Shown here one piece after another: positions 24,410 to 33,053 of a stretch of DNA of 64,000 bases. Origin of the DNA: Clostridia bacterium (GTDB taxonomy: Bacteria > Bacillota > Clostridia > Christensenellales > Aristaeellaceae). The position numbers were made by a program, and so were the translations under genes. The notes beneath the pieces are model-generated. The model saw only the letters and a program-made list of their open reading frames with translations, was not told the DNA's origin and ran no database searches. The DNA lies in contig JAFQQT010000032.1 in the NCBI GenBank assembly GCA_017410455.1, positions 1 to 64,000 on the forward strand, written 5' to 3'. The number at the start of each line of letters is the position of its first letter. Position 1 is the first letter of the stretch.

Positions 24410-25164
24410 CAGCGGTACCCCTGTTCCTTCCAGCTGGGCGGGTCGGTGCTGTCCACGCCTGTGTAGCATTCGGGATAGAGCGCGGCGGTGGAGTAGGGCT
24501 CATCGCCGGCGTACAGGTGGCCGATGTCGCCCAGCTGCATGCAGCGCCAGACGCACTCGCCCTTCACGCGTTCCTCGGTGATGAGGGTCGTCACGCTGGA
24601 GGGCTGGGCGCAGAAGCAATGCCACAGCACCATGGGCGAGATTCCCAGAAGATACCCCAAACAGGCGGCCGTGATGCCGAAATGGCAGAACAGCACCAGT
24701 GTATCAGGGTGGTTTTCGGGATTGCGCCAGATGTGCCCGTCGCGCACGAAGCCATAACGGCCCAGCAGCTCATCAAGGCCGGCCTTGGTTTCCTCCCAGA
24801 TGGCGGCCACGTCGCCTTCGGCAAAGAGGGGATCGTCCAGCCACTGCTGCGCGTCGCGCAGGCCCTCCCGGGGCATCCAGATGGCGGGCTTGTAGTCCCA
24901 CGGGATGCGGTGGCGGCCGTCTTCCGGGTCGATGGAGCGCCCGCGGAACTCCGCCAGCCAGGGCAGCACCTCCGCCTCGCGGCCCATCTTTTCGAGGGTG
25001 TAGCGGGCGGTCTCCCGGGCGCGGCCCAGGGGGGAGGTGTAGAAGGCCTTCACGTCCAGCTTCGACAGGCGCTCGGCCAGGAGCGCTGCCTCCCGGTGAC
25101 CCTTCTCCGTCAGGTTGTCGATGGCGTACCACGGCTCAGCGTGGCGGACAAACATCAGCTTCAT
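24409..25164 (-). CDS. Histidine phosphatase family protein
   Basis: 251 residues. The N-terminal MKLMFVRHAEPWYAIDNLT carries the RHG-like phosphohistidine motif (RHA), followed by FYTSPLGRARETA; the second His is in VLFCHFGITAACLG. Broad family: phosphoglycerate mutase-like phosphatases, SixA and others. The insert between the motifs is large, and the substrate cannot be assigned. AAGGAGCAACCGCC precedes the ATG, and it is translationally coupled to xth. Confidence 0.9.
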   Translation of the reverse strand: MKLMFVRHAEPWYAIDNLTEKGHREAALLAERLSKLDVKAFYTSPLGRARETARYTLEKMGREAEVLPWLAEFRGRSIDPEDGRHRIPWDYKPAIWMPREGLRDAQQWLDDPLFAEGDVAAIWEETKAGLDELLGRYGFVRDGHIWRNPENHPDTLVLFCHFGITAACLGYLLGISPMVLWHCFCAQPSSVTTLITEERVKGECVWRCMQLGDIGHLYAGDEPYSTAALYPECYTGVDSTDPPSWKEQGYR

Positions 25165-25179
25165 GGCGGTTGCTCCTTA

Positions 25180-25704
25180 TCAGAAATGCTCGTGGTGGAT
25201 CTTCTCCAGCGGCAGCTCCTCCACCGTGTGTGGCGAGGGATGGCTGGCAGGCATGCCGAGGGTCAGGATGGCCATCACGCCGTACTTGGCGGGGATGCCC
25301 AGCAGTTCCCGGACCACATCTGCCGTGTCGCGGCCATCCTCCGCCTTGCGCAGGCGCACCTGCAGCCAGCAGCTGCCCACGCCGGTGGCGTCGGCCATCA
25401 GGTGCATCTGGGTGATGGCGCTGGCGCAGTCCTCGACCCACACGTCCACCAGCTCCGCGTCTGCGCAGACGACGATGGCCGCGCTGCACTTGCCCAGCAG
25501 GTTCGACGCGCCGGGGCGGCATGCGCCCAGCTTGTTCAGCATGGCGCGGTCACGCACGACGACGAACTCCCACGGTCTGCGGTTCTTGGAGGAAGCCGCC
25601 GCCAGTCCCGCGTACAGGATCGCGTTCAGCTTCTCCTCCGGAATGGGGTCGGCGGTGTACTGCCGGACGCTCCGGCGGGCGAGGATGGTATCAAGCATGT
25701 CCAT
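25180..25704 (-). CDS. Nitroreductase family protein
   Basis: 174 residues: FMN-binding start ILARRSVRQYTADPIPEEKL, middle SSKNRRPWEFVVV, and the end AILTLGMPA, all hallmarks of NfsA/NfsB-like FMN reductases. They reduce nitro-compounds, quinones or flavins with NAD(P)H. AAGGAGG lies 8 nt before the ATG. Probable first gene of the run that ends with the hydrolase, 15 bp upstream of the phosphatase. Confidence 0.93.
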   Translation of the reverse strand: MDMLDTILARRSVRQYTADPIPEEKLNAILYAGLAAASSKNRRPWEFVVVRDRAMLNKLGACRPGASNLLGKCSAAIVVCADAELVDVWVEDCASAITQMHLMADATGVGSCWLQVRLRKAEDGRDTADVVRELLGIPAKYGVMAILTLGMPASHPSPHTVEELPLEKIHHEHF

Positions 25705-25771
25705 GGGGCGGCCTCCTTCATGCGAAAACAGGGCTGACCGGGTTCGCCAGCCAGCCCTGCGATGTGCGAGA

Positions 25772-27247
25772 TTACTTCAGCTTCCAGGCCAGGTCATTGA
25801 GGAACAGCTGCTGTTCCAGACCCTCGACGGTGGTGTCCTTCGTGATGTGCACGAATTCGACGCCCATCATCGTTGCCCAGTCCTTCATCTGCTCGGCGGT
25901 CACGTCGTAGGAGAGGACGGTGTGATGCGCGCCGCCGGCGGTGATCCAGCATTCCACGCCCGTCAGCAGGTCGGGCATGGCGCGCCACATCACGCGGGCC
26001 ACGGGCAGGTTGGGCATGTCCATGATGGGCTTGACGCATTCGATGTCCTGACAGATCAGGCGCAGACGGCCGCCCATGTCCACCAGGGACACGACGATGG
26101 CCTTGCCGGCCTTGCCCTCAAAGACCAGACGGGCCGGGGGCTCGCGGTCGCCGATGCCCAGGGGGTGTACCTCGATGCGGGGCTTGTCAGCCGCCAGAGA
26201 CGGGCAGACCTCCAGCATGTGCGCGCCGAGGCTGTACTCCTCGCCCTTGACGAGGTGATAGGTGTAGTCCTCCATGAAGGCGGTGCCGCCGGTCATGCCT
26301 TCGGACATGGCCTTCATGATGGCCGTCATGGCGGAGACCTTCCAGTCGCCCTCGCCGCCGTAGCCGTAGCCCTGCGCCATCAGGTGCTGGGAGGCCAGGC
26401 CGGGCAGCTGCTTCATGCCGTAGAGATCCTGGAAGGTGTTGGTGAAGGCCATACAGCCTTCTGCGTCCAGCATCTTCTTCATGGCGATCTCCTCGCGGGC
26501 CTGATAGCGGACGGTCTCGATATCGTCGGTGGCGATGGTGTAGAGACTCTCATACTCGGCCATCTTTGCATCGATCTCTTCCTCGGTGACGGCGTTCATG
26601 TACTCCACGAGCGTCCCCACGGGCCAGGTGTTGACCTCCCAGCCGAGCTTCGCCTGCACTTCCACCTTATCGCCTTCGGTGACGGCCACTTCGCGCATGT
26701 TGTCGCCAAAGCGCATGACCTTCAGGCTCTTGCTGACGGCAACGCCCACCGCCGCGCGCATCCAGGATCCGATGCGGGCCTGCACGTCGGCGTCCTGCCA
26801 GTAACCGGCGATGACCTTGCGGGGCATGCGCAGGCGGGCCGCGATGAAGCCATGCTCGCGGTCGCCGTGGGCGGCCTGGTTCAGGTTCATGAAGTCCATG
26901 TCGATCTCGTCATTGGGGATGGCGCGGTTGTACTGGGTGGCGAAGTGGCAGTAGGGCTTCTGCAGGTTGGCGAAGCCGTTGATCCACATTTTGCTGGGGG
27001 AGAAGGTGTGGCACCAGGTGATGACGCCGGCGCACTTCTCGTCGTGGTTCGCCTCGCGCACCACGTCGGTGATCTCCCTGCTGGTCTTGGCGGTCACCTT
27101 GTAAACCAGCCGGCAGGGGAGATTGCCGGAGGCGTTCATCTTGTCCACCATTTCCTGGGCACGGGCGGCGACGGTCTCCAGCACCTCAGGGCCATAGAGG
27201 AACTGGGAGCCGACGACGAACCAGAATTCGTAATTCTTCAGAGCCAT
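25772..27247 (-). CDS. araA: L-arabinose isomerase
   Basis: 491 residues from ATG 27247 (AAAGGAG spaced 9 nt); another ATG two codons earlier is too close to it. It converts L-arabinose to L-ribulose. Start EFWFVVGSQFLYGPEVLE and middle GGEGDWKVSAMTAIMKAM are diagnostic, with metal-site His and Glu in GGTAFMEDYTYHL and AGGAHHTVLS. Usual AraA length is near 490-500. No araB, araD or araR lies next to it, so it stands alone, and the downstream arabinose genes must lie elsewhere. Confidence 0.96.
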   Translation of the reverse strand: MALKNYEFWFVVGSQFLYGPEVLETVAARAQEMVDKMNASGNLPCRLVYKVTAKTSREITDVVREANHDEKCAGVITWCHTFSPSKMWINGFANLQKPYCHFATQYNRAIPNDEIDMDFMNLNQAAHGDREHGFIAARLRMPRKVIAGYWQDADVQARIGSWMRAAVGVAVSKSLKVMRFGDNMREVAVTEGDKVEVQAKLGWEVNTWPVGTLVEYMNAVTEEEIDAKMAEYESLYTIATDDIETVRYQAREEIAMKKMLDAEGCMAFTNTFQDLYGMKQLPGLASQHLMAQGYGYGGEGDWKVSAMTAIMKAMSEGMTGGTAFMEDYTYHLVKGEEYSLGAHMLEVCPSLAADKPRIEVHPLGIGDREPPARLVFEGKAGKAIVVSLVDMGGRLRLICQDIECVKPIMDMPNLPVARVMWRAMPDLLTGVECWITAGGAHHTVLSYDVTAEQMKDWATMMGVEFVHITKDTTVEGLEQQLFLNDLAWKLK

Positions 27248-27310
27248 GTACATACACTCCTTTACATCATTAGGAAACAGAGGGCCACAAACCGGTTGTG
27301 CCCCGTCCTT

Positions 27311-27339
27311 ATTGTATATCATAAACGCGCTTCTGGCAA
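27311..27339 (-). promoter_or_regulatory. Promoter of araA
   Basis: Minus strand: TTGCCA (27334-27339), 17-bp spacer, TACAAT (27311-27316). The leader holds AAACCGGTTGTG but no clear AraR or cre palindrome. Confidence 0.75.
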
Positions 27340-27392
27340 GCGAAACATGCGTATGCAGGAGAACTGCGCCGCGAAAAAAACATTCGCCGCTC

Positions 27393-27421
27393 TTGTGTCA
27401 GCCCCGGTGCCGTGCTATAAT
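27393..27421 (+). promoter_or_regulatory. Promoter of the DUF1846 gene
   Basis: TTGTGT (27393-27398), 17-bp spacer, TATAAT (27416-27421), 39 bp before the ATG. Confidence 0.75.
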
Positions 27422-27460
27422 GAATAGGTATGGGCTGATTTCAGGATGGAGGGGATTTCC

Positions 27461-28942
27461 ATGCGGATTGGTTTTGATCACGACAAGTACACGGCGATGC
27501 AGTCCGAGCACATCCTCAAGCGGATTGCCAAATTCGGCGGCAAGCTGTACCTCGAGCTGGGCGGCAAGCTCTTTGACGACACCCACGCATCCCGCGTGCT
27601 GCCCGGTTTCCGGCCGGACAGCAAGATCTCGATGCTGCTGAACATCCGCGATCAGGCGGAGCTGGTCATCGTCATCAACGCCGAGGATATCGAGAAGAAC
27701 AAGACCCGCGGTGATCTGGGCATCACCTACGATGCGGACGTGCTGCGCCTGATCGACGCATTCCGGGGCATCGGGATGTACGTGGGCAGCGTGGTGCTGA
27801 CCCGCTGGAACGAGCAGCGGGCGGCGGTGCAGTTCAAGGAGCGGCTGGAGTCCCTGGGGATCCGCGTCTTCCGGCACTACACCATCGAGGGCTACCCCTA
27901 CAATGTGAAGCACATCGTGTCCGACGCGGGCTTTGGCCGCAACGAGTATGTGGAAACGACCCGCCCCCTGGTGCTGGTGACGGCGCCCGGCCCCGGCAGC
28001 GGCAAGATGGCCGTGTGCCTGAGCCAGCTGTATCAGGAGCACCAGCGCGGCGTGCAGGCGGGGTATGCCAAGTTCGAGACGTTCCCCATCTGGAACCTCT
28101 CCCTCAAGCACCCGGTCAATGTGGCCTATGAGGCCGCCACCGTCGATCTGGACGACCACAACATGATCGACCCCTATCACCTGGAGGCCTATGGCGAAAC
28201 CACCGTCAACTACAACCGCGACATCGAGATCTTCCCCGTGCTCAGCGCGGTGTTCCAGCAGATCTACGGCGAATCGCCCTATGCGTCCCCCACGGACATG
28301 GGCGTGAACATGGTGGGCAACTGCATTGTGGACGACGAAGTCTGCCGCGAGGCCGCCCATCAGGAGATCATCCGCCGCTATTACTCCGCCCGCTGCGCCC
28401 TGCGTCAGGGTCATGGCGACTCTGCCGAGGTGGAGAAGCTGGAGATGCTGCTGCAGAAGTCCGGCCTGTCGGACGACAACCGCCCGGTGATCGCCGCCGC
28501 CCGCACCCGTGCGACGGAGACCGGCGAGCCCGCTGCAGCCCTTCAGCTGCCCGACGGCCGCATCGTGACCGGCAAGACGACAAAGCTCCTGGGCGCCTCT
28601 GCGGCGCTGCTGCTCAACGCGCTCAAGGCCCTGGGCGGCATCGAGAAGAGCGCGCACCTGATTGCCCCCAGCGTCATCGGGCCCATTCAGTCCCTCAAGT
28701 GCGATTATCTGGGCAACCACAACCCCCGCCTGCACACGGATGAGGTGCTGCTGGCCCTGTCCATCTCCGCCGCCACGGATGAGCGCGCCGCCCTGGCCAT
28801 GGCGCAGCTGCCCCAGCTCAAGGGCTGCGAGGTGCATACGTCGGTCATCCTCTCCGCGGTGGATGTGAACATCTTCAAGCGCCTGGGCGTGAACCTGACC
28901 TGCGACCCCCAGTATCAGACGCGCCGGCTCTACCACAAGTGA
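27461..28942 (+). CDS. DUF1846 domain-containing protein (UPF0371)
   Basis: 493 residues from ATG 27461 (GGAGGGG spaced 6-8 nt). It matches the DUF1846/UPF0371 family over its length, including LVLVTAPGPGSGKMAVCLSQ, a P-loop-like GPGSGKM segment, HPVNVAYEAATVDLDDHN, and LGNHNPRLHTDEVLLAL. The family is widespread in anaerobic Firmicutes and gut bacteria; a structure is known but no firm function. The P-loop suggests nucleotide binding (inference). Monocistronic: the next gene has its own promoter starting 4 bp past the stop. Confidence 0.93.
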   Translation: MRIGFDHDKYTAMQSEHILKRIAKFGGKLYLELGGKLFDDTHASRVLPGFRPDSKISMLLNIRDQAELVIVINAEDIEKNKTRGDLGITYDADVLRLIDAFRGIGMYVGSVVLTRWNEQRAAVQFKERLESLGIRVFRHYTIEGYPYNVKHIVSDAGFGRNEYVETTRPLVLVTAPGPGSGKMAVCLSQLYQEHQRGVQAGYAKFETFPIWNLSLKHPVNVAYEAATVDLDDHNMIDPYHLEAYGETTVNYNRDIEIFPVLSAVFQQIYGESPYASPTDMGVNMVGNCIVDDEVCREAAHQEIIRRYYSARCALRQGHGDSAEVEKLEMLLQKSGLSDDNRPVIAAARTRATETGEPAAALQLPDGRIVTGKTTKLLGASAALLLNALKALGGIEKSAHLIAPSVIGPIQSLKCDYLGNHNPRLHTDEVLLALSISAATDERAALAMAQLPQLKGCEVHTSVILSAVDVNIFKRLGVNLTCDPQYQTRRLYHK

Positions 28943-28945
28943 GCG

Positions 28946-28974
28946 TTGACAGGCGGCGGATTCTACGGTAGAAT
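28946..28974 (+). promoter_or_regulatory. Promoter of the phosphoribosyltransferase gene
   Basis: TTGACA (28946-28951), 17-bp spacer, TAGAAT (28969-28974). Confidence 0.8.
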
Positions 28975-29022
28975 AAGGGAAATGACACCCTTGCAACATC
29001 ATACGAAAAAGAAGGCGATCAC

Positions 29023-29580
29023 ATGCTGAAGCATACCATGACCATCGCGGGCCTCGAGCGTGGCCTGCCCATCTGCCGCGTGACGGACGACCTCTACATC
29101 GGCGCATTCGTCATCTTCGGCGACTGCGAACTGACCACCGCCTGCGCCGCCGAGCTCCTCAAGCGCGCGCCGGAGTACGACTACATCATCACCGCCGAAT
29201 CGAAGGGCATCCCGCTGGCGCAGGAGATGGCCCGCCTGAACGGCGACGCGAAGTGGCTGCTGGCCCGCAAGGGGCCCAAGCTCTACATGCAGGACATCCT
29301 GTGCGTGGAGGTCAAGTCCATCACCACCGAGAAGGTGCAGAAGCTCTACCTGGACGGCAACGACGCGGCCCTCATGCGCGGCAAGCGCATTCTCGTGGTG
29401 GACGATGTGATCTCAACCGGCGAGAGCCTGCGCGCGCTGGAGCAGCTGGTGGAGGCCGCCGGCGGCGTCATCGCGGGCCGCATGACCATCCTCGCCGAGG
29501 GCGACGCCCAGGAGCGCGAGGACATCGTGTATCTGGAGAAGCTCCCGCTCTTCAACGCAAAGGGCGAGATCATCGGGTAA
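29023..29580 (+). CDS. Phosphoribosyltransferase, Apt-like
   Basis: 185 residues with the type I PRTase fold; the PRPP loop is RILVVDDVISTGESLRAL, and YIITAESKGIPLAQEMAR is the family's second conserved loop. It would join a nucleobase and PRPP; adenine or xanthine type is likely, but base specificity is not readable. It has its own promoter and lies 69 bp ahead of the TIR/LRR gene with no strong terminator between, so the two may be co-transcribed. Confidence 0.88.
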   Translation: MLKHTMTIAGLERGLPICRVTDDLYIGAFVIFGDCELTTACAAELLKRAPEYDYIITAESKGIPLAQEMARLNGDAKWLLARKGPKLYMQDILCVEVKSITTEKVQKLYLDGNDAALMRGKRILVVDDVISTGESLRALEQLVEAAGGVIAGRMTILAEGDAQEREDIVYLEKLPLFNAKGEIIG

Positions 29581-29590
29581 ACCATGCAAT

Positions 29591-29621
29591 CGGGAGGGCG
29601 GAATGGCTCTCCCGGTTCCGC
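29591..29621 (+). other. Two mutually exclusive small hairpins upstream of the TIR/LRR gene
   Basis: CGGGAG (29591-29596) pairs with CTCCCG (29609-29614); alternatively GCGGAA (29598-29603) pairs with TTCCGC (29616-29621). The pairings overlap and cannot form together. No T-run follows either, so neither is a standard terminator. Confidence 0.35.
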
Positions 29622-29649
29622 AATTCAGAAGAAAGGAGGGTGACGCACG

Positions 29650-31989
29650 GTGGCGATGTATTCCGACAACTGCCCCATCTGCGGGTACCTGCTGGAATAT
29701 GCCGACGCGCAGACGGTGGTGACCTGCCCCGCCTGCAGCACGCGCAGCAAGCTGCCTGACGAGCGGGTGCGCGACCGCGCGGACTTCCGCAACGCCCGGG
29801 AAATGCAGAAGAACGGCGACTTCATCAACGCTGAATCCAGTTACCTGCGCGTGCTGGACGCTGTGCCCGACGACGCGGACGCGCTGTGGGGCCGCTTGCT
29901 GTGCCATTACGGCGCGAAGCTGGAGATCGACCGGGGTGGCGAGCGGCGCTACACGGTCAGCCGTTCCCGGCCCAGGGCCTTCCGCGCCCAGGGTGATTAC
30001 GAGCGCGTGCTGGAGAACGCCCTGCCCGAAATGCGCGAGCAGTACGAGCAGGACGCCGCTTATATCGATGGTGTGCTGGCCCGCATCCAGAGCGGCGCAT
30101 CCGACCAGACGCCCTACGACGTGTTCATCTGCCACAAGACCACCATGCTGGAGGGCGAGGGCCTGACGCTCGACTACAGCGATGGCCGCGACCTGTACGA
30201 CCTCCTTACCGCTAAGGGCTACAGGGTCTTTTTTGCGCCCGAGATGCTTTCCGGCGTGGCGGCCGGCGAGGACTACGAGGCCGCCATCTACCACGCCCTG
30301 TACACCGCGAAGGTGATGCTGGTGGTCTGCAGGGACAAGCGGAACCTGTATTCCACCTGGGTGCGCAGCGAATGGGAGCGCTTCCTGGCCCGCCGGGACG
30401 AAGGGGAACAGGTGACGCTGATCCCGCTGCTCTTCGGCGGCATGAAGGGGACGGACCTGCCCCGCGCCTTCGGCAACCTCCAGGCGATCGAGATAAAGCT
30501 GAGTGGCAAGGATGTGCTGCTGGAGCGCATGCAAACCATCCTGCCCAAGGAGAAGCCCAGAAAGAAGCTGCCCCTATGGCCGCTGCTCATCGTGCTGCTG
30601 ATGGCGCTGGCGGTGGGCGGATGGTTCATCGCGCAGCGCGGTGGGGAAGAACCGGGGATGGAGGAGAGGACGACGGCGGCACCGGCCACGGAAACGCCCA
30701 CGGCGACCCCCACGGCCACGCCCACGGCTACGCCGACACCAACCCCGACACTCACGGCCACGCCGACACCAACGGTTACGCCCACGGCGCCCCCCACGCC
30801 CACGCCCACGGCTACGGCCACGCCCACGGCGACACCTACACCCACGGTTGCGCCCACGCCCACGGCCACGCCGACACCAACCCCGACACCAACAGCTACG
30901 CCGACGGCAGCGCCGACCACGGCCACGCCCACACCTACTTTAGTTAAGTCGGGCAAGCAGGTTGGTGATTACAAGATCAACGTGTACAGCAACGCTACTT
31001 GCGAGATTGTTGACTATTCCGGAATGGCAACAACGCTGAATGTTCCTGGCACGATTGACGGTTGCGTCGTGACGAGCATCGGGGATTGGGCGTTCGATGA
31101 TTGCGACTCCCTGACGAGCATCGCCCTGCCGGAGAGCGTGACGAGCATCGGGGCAAATCCGTTCTTGTGTTGTGATAAGCTGACAAAGATCAGAGTGTCC
31201 AGCAATCATCCGGTCTTTGAGGTTGTGGATGGCGTTCTGTTTGACAAGAACGAACGCAGGCTGATCTGCTACCCGTATGCATCTCAGGCTAAGAACTATG
31301 TTGTTCCGGACGGTGTGACGAGCATCGGGGTTTTCGCGTTCTATCATTGCTTCTCCCTGACGAGCATCGACCTGCCGGAGAGCGTGACGAGCATCGGGGA
31401 TTTCGCGTTCGGTAGTTGCTCCTCCCTGACGAGCATCGACCTGCCGGAGGGATTGACGAGCATCGGGGTTTACGCGTTTAGTGACTGCTCCTCTCTGACG
31501 AGCATCGACCTGCCGGAGGGATTGACGAGCATCGGGAAATCCGCGTTCAAGGGTTGCACCTCCCTGACGAGCATCGACCTGCCAGCCAGCGTGACGAGCA
31601 TCGGGAATTCCGTGTTCTATAAATGCTCCTCCCTGACGAACATCATGCTGCCGGATGGAGTGACGAGCATCGGGCCGTACGTGTTCTATAAGTGCACCTC
31701 CCTGACGAGCATCGACCTGCCAGCCAGCGTGACGAGCATCGGGGATTCCGCGTTCTATAAATGCTCCTCCCTGACGAACATCATGCTGCCGGATGGAGTG
31801 ACGAGCATCGGGGATTCCGCGTTCCGGAACTGCTCTTCCCTGACGAGTGTCACGCTGCCGGGGGGAGTGACGAGTATCGGGGATTCCGCGTTCGATGACT
31901 GCCCCAACCTCACCCTCCGCGTCCCCCGCAACTCCTACGCCGAAACCTACGCGCAGGAAAACGACATCCGCTACACCTACACCGACTGA
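29650..31989 (+). CDS. Transmembrane TIR-domain protein with BspA-type leucine-rich-repeat ectodomain
   Basis: 779 residues from GTG 29650 (AGGAGGG spaced 9 nt; ATG 29656 is possible). Domains in order: zinc ribbon with Cys8, 11, 26 and 29; a TPR-like helical pair (about 42-90); a TIR domain (about 155-297) starting YDVFICHK, with STWVRSEWERF placing a conserved Glu at 241, the position of the NADase Glu in catalytic TIRs; a single membrane span (308-328) preceded by the basic KPRKK; a Thr-Pro stalk (about 347-430); and LRR_5/BspA-like repeats (about 461-755), eight of them perfect 23-residue units (570-753). With no signal peptide and positive charges before the span, TIR should face the cytoplasm and the LRRs the outside. 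Zinc-ribbon TIR proteins are common in gut Firmicutes, but their role is unknown to me. Confidence 0.92.
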   Translation: MAMYSDNCPICGYLLEYADAQTVVTCPACSTRSKLPDERVRDRADFRNAREMQKNGDFINAESSYLRVLDAVPDDADALWGRLLCHYGAKLEIDRGGERRYTVSRSRPRAFRAQGDYERVLENALPEMREQYEQDAAYIDGVLARIQSGASDQTPYDVFICHKTTMLEGEGLTLDYSDGRDLYDLLTAKGYRVFFAPEMLSGVAAGEDYEAAIYHALYTAKVMLVVCRDKRNLYSTWVRSEWERFLARRDEGEQVTLIPLLFGGMKGTDLPRAFGNLQAIEIKLSGKDVLLERMQTILPKEKPRKKLPLWPLLIVLLMALAVGGWFIAQRGGEEPGMEERTTAAPATETPTATPTATPTATPTPTPTLTATPTPTVTPTAPPTPTPTATATPTATPTPTVAPTPTATPTPTPTPTATPTAAPTTATPTPTLVKSGKQVGDYKINVYSNATCEIVDYSGMATTLNVPGTIDGCVVTSIGDWAFDDCDSLTSIALPESVTSIGANPFLCCDKLTKIRVSSNHPVFEVVDGVLFDKNERRLICYPYASQAKNYVVPDGVTSIGVFAFYHCFSLTSIDLPESVTSIGDFAFGSCSSLTSIDLPEGLTSIGVYAFSDCSSLTSIDLPEGLTSIGKSAFKGCTSLTSIDLPASVTSIGNSVFYKCSSLTNIMLPDGVTSIGPYVFYKCTSLTSIDLPASVTSIGDSAFYKCSSLTNIMLPDGVTSIGDSAFRNCSSLTSVTLPGGVTSIGDSAFDDCPNLTLRVPRNSYAETYAQENDIRYTYTD
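30688..30939 (+). repeat. Thr-Pro stalk coding repeats
   Basis: About 84 codons of ACG-CCC-ACG-GCx type words coding TPTA/TPTP repeats, between the membrane span and the LRR region. Such repeats are prone to length change and make an extended, possibly glycosylated wall-spanning stalk. Confidence 0.85.
31357..31908 (+). repeat. Eight tandem 69-bp LRR repeats, with a recent 138-bp duplication
   Basis: Eight 69-bp units each code a 23-residue LRR of form LTSIDLPxxVTSIGxxAFxxC. Units 4-5 (31564-31701) and 6-7 (31702-31839) are copies of each other: the first 111 bp differ at two positions by eye, after which they diverge. The word TGACGAGCATCGGG recurs in nearly every unit. Confidence 0.9.
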
Positions 31990-31994
31990 CCCCC

Positions 31995-32033
31995 GCCGCC
32001 CCCGGCCTCACCCGCCGTCGGGGCGGCCTTTTT
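31995..32033 (+). terminator. Terminator of the TIR/LRR gene
   Basis: GCCGCCCC (31995-32002) pairs with GGGGCGGC (32020-32027), followed by TTTTTG. Confidence 0.85.
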
Positions 32034-32105
32034 GCGCCCATCCCGCCATCCCCCGCATACCCAGCCCCCATCCCGGCCATACTCCTCCCAAAAGGAGGCG
32101 ATCCC

Positions 32106-33002
32106 ATGAACTACAGAACCGACCTGGCCGTGGAGCGCACGGTCTGCCCCGGCGGCCTGGGGGACGGCGTGACCGTGCAGCGCCAACAGGAGGCGGGCGC
32201 GGAGATCACCTGGGTGCGGGTGCAGACGGAGGCGGCGGCGCAGCGGCTGGGCAAGCCCGTGGGCACCTACTGGACGCTGACGCACCCGGAGCTGCCGGGC
32301 TTTGCGCCGCCGGAGCGGATGCAGGTGGCGCGGCGCATCGCGCAGATGCTGCGGCTGATGCTGCCGCCGGAGGGCCCCGTGCTGGTGCTGGGGCTGGGCA
32401 ACCGCCGCATGACCGCCGACGCCCTGGGCGACCGGGTGGTCAGCGGCGTGCTGGTGACGCGCCACATGCAGGACTATGTGGACGGCGGGCGGCTGCGGAG
32501 CGTGTGTGCGCTGTCCCCGGGGGTGCTGGGGGTGACGGGCATGGAGTCGGCGGAGATGGCCGCAGGGCTGGTGGAGCGGCTGCACCCGGCGGCGCTGATC
32601 GTGGTGGATGCGCTGGCGGCCATGGAGACCAGCCACATCGGCACCACCGTGCAGCTGACCGACGCGGGCATCTACCCCGGCAGCGGCGTGGGCAACCACC
32701 GCACGGCCATCACCCGGGACACCATGGGCGTGCCGGTCATCGCCGTGGGGGTGCCGATGGTGGTGTATGCCTCGACCATCGTGCGGGACGCGCTGGCGGG
32801 CATCCTCGCCGCGGACGCCGATCCGGAGGAGGCCCACCGCCTGGCCGGGCAGCTGACAAGGCAGGCTCACACGGATCTGGTGGTCACCCCGCGCAACATT
32901 GATGAGCTGGTGGCCGGGCTGGCGGACATGCTGGCCCTGGCCATCAACGCCGCCCTGCAGCCGGGCTGCACCCTGGAGGAGCTGAGCGGTTACCTGCACT
33001 GA
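32106..33002 (+). CDS. gpr: GPR endopeptidase (spore germination protease)
   Basis: 298 residues. Gpr degrades small acid-soluble spore proteins at germination; it is made as a zymogen in the forespore. The N-terminal YRTDLAVE resembles the autoprocessing and substrate site. The body shows LVLGLGNRRMTADALGDRVV and TSHIGTTVQLTDAGIYPGSG, both family hallmarks. AAAGGAGGCGATCCC precedes the ATG. It is followed after 51 bp by spoIIP, the standard order, and marks the organism as a spore former. Confidence 0.96.
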   Translation: MNYRTDLAVERTVCPGGLGDGVTVQRQQEAGAEITWVRVQTEAAAQRLGKPVGTYWTLTHPELPGFAPPERMQVARRIAQMLRLMLPPEGPVLVLGLGNRRMTADALGDRVVSGVLVTRHMQDYVDGGRLRSVCALSPGVLGVTGMESAEMAAGLVERLHPAALIVVDALAAMETSHIGTTVQLTDAGIYPGSGVGNHRTAITRDTMGVPVIAVGVPMVVYASTIVRDALAGILAADADPEEAHRLAGQLTRQAHTDLVVTPRNIDELVAGLADMLALAINAALQPGCTLEELSGYLH

Positions 33003-33053
33003 GGCATAACCGCTGCGCGCGCCGCATAGGATGTCAGCAAAGGCGGTGATGCG

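Noticed and set aside
30688..31908. CRISPR-like or minisatellite array
   Set aside because: The repeats are in frame and code Thr-Pro and leucine-rich repeats of one protein.
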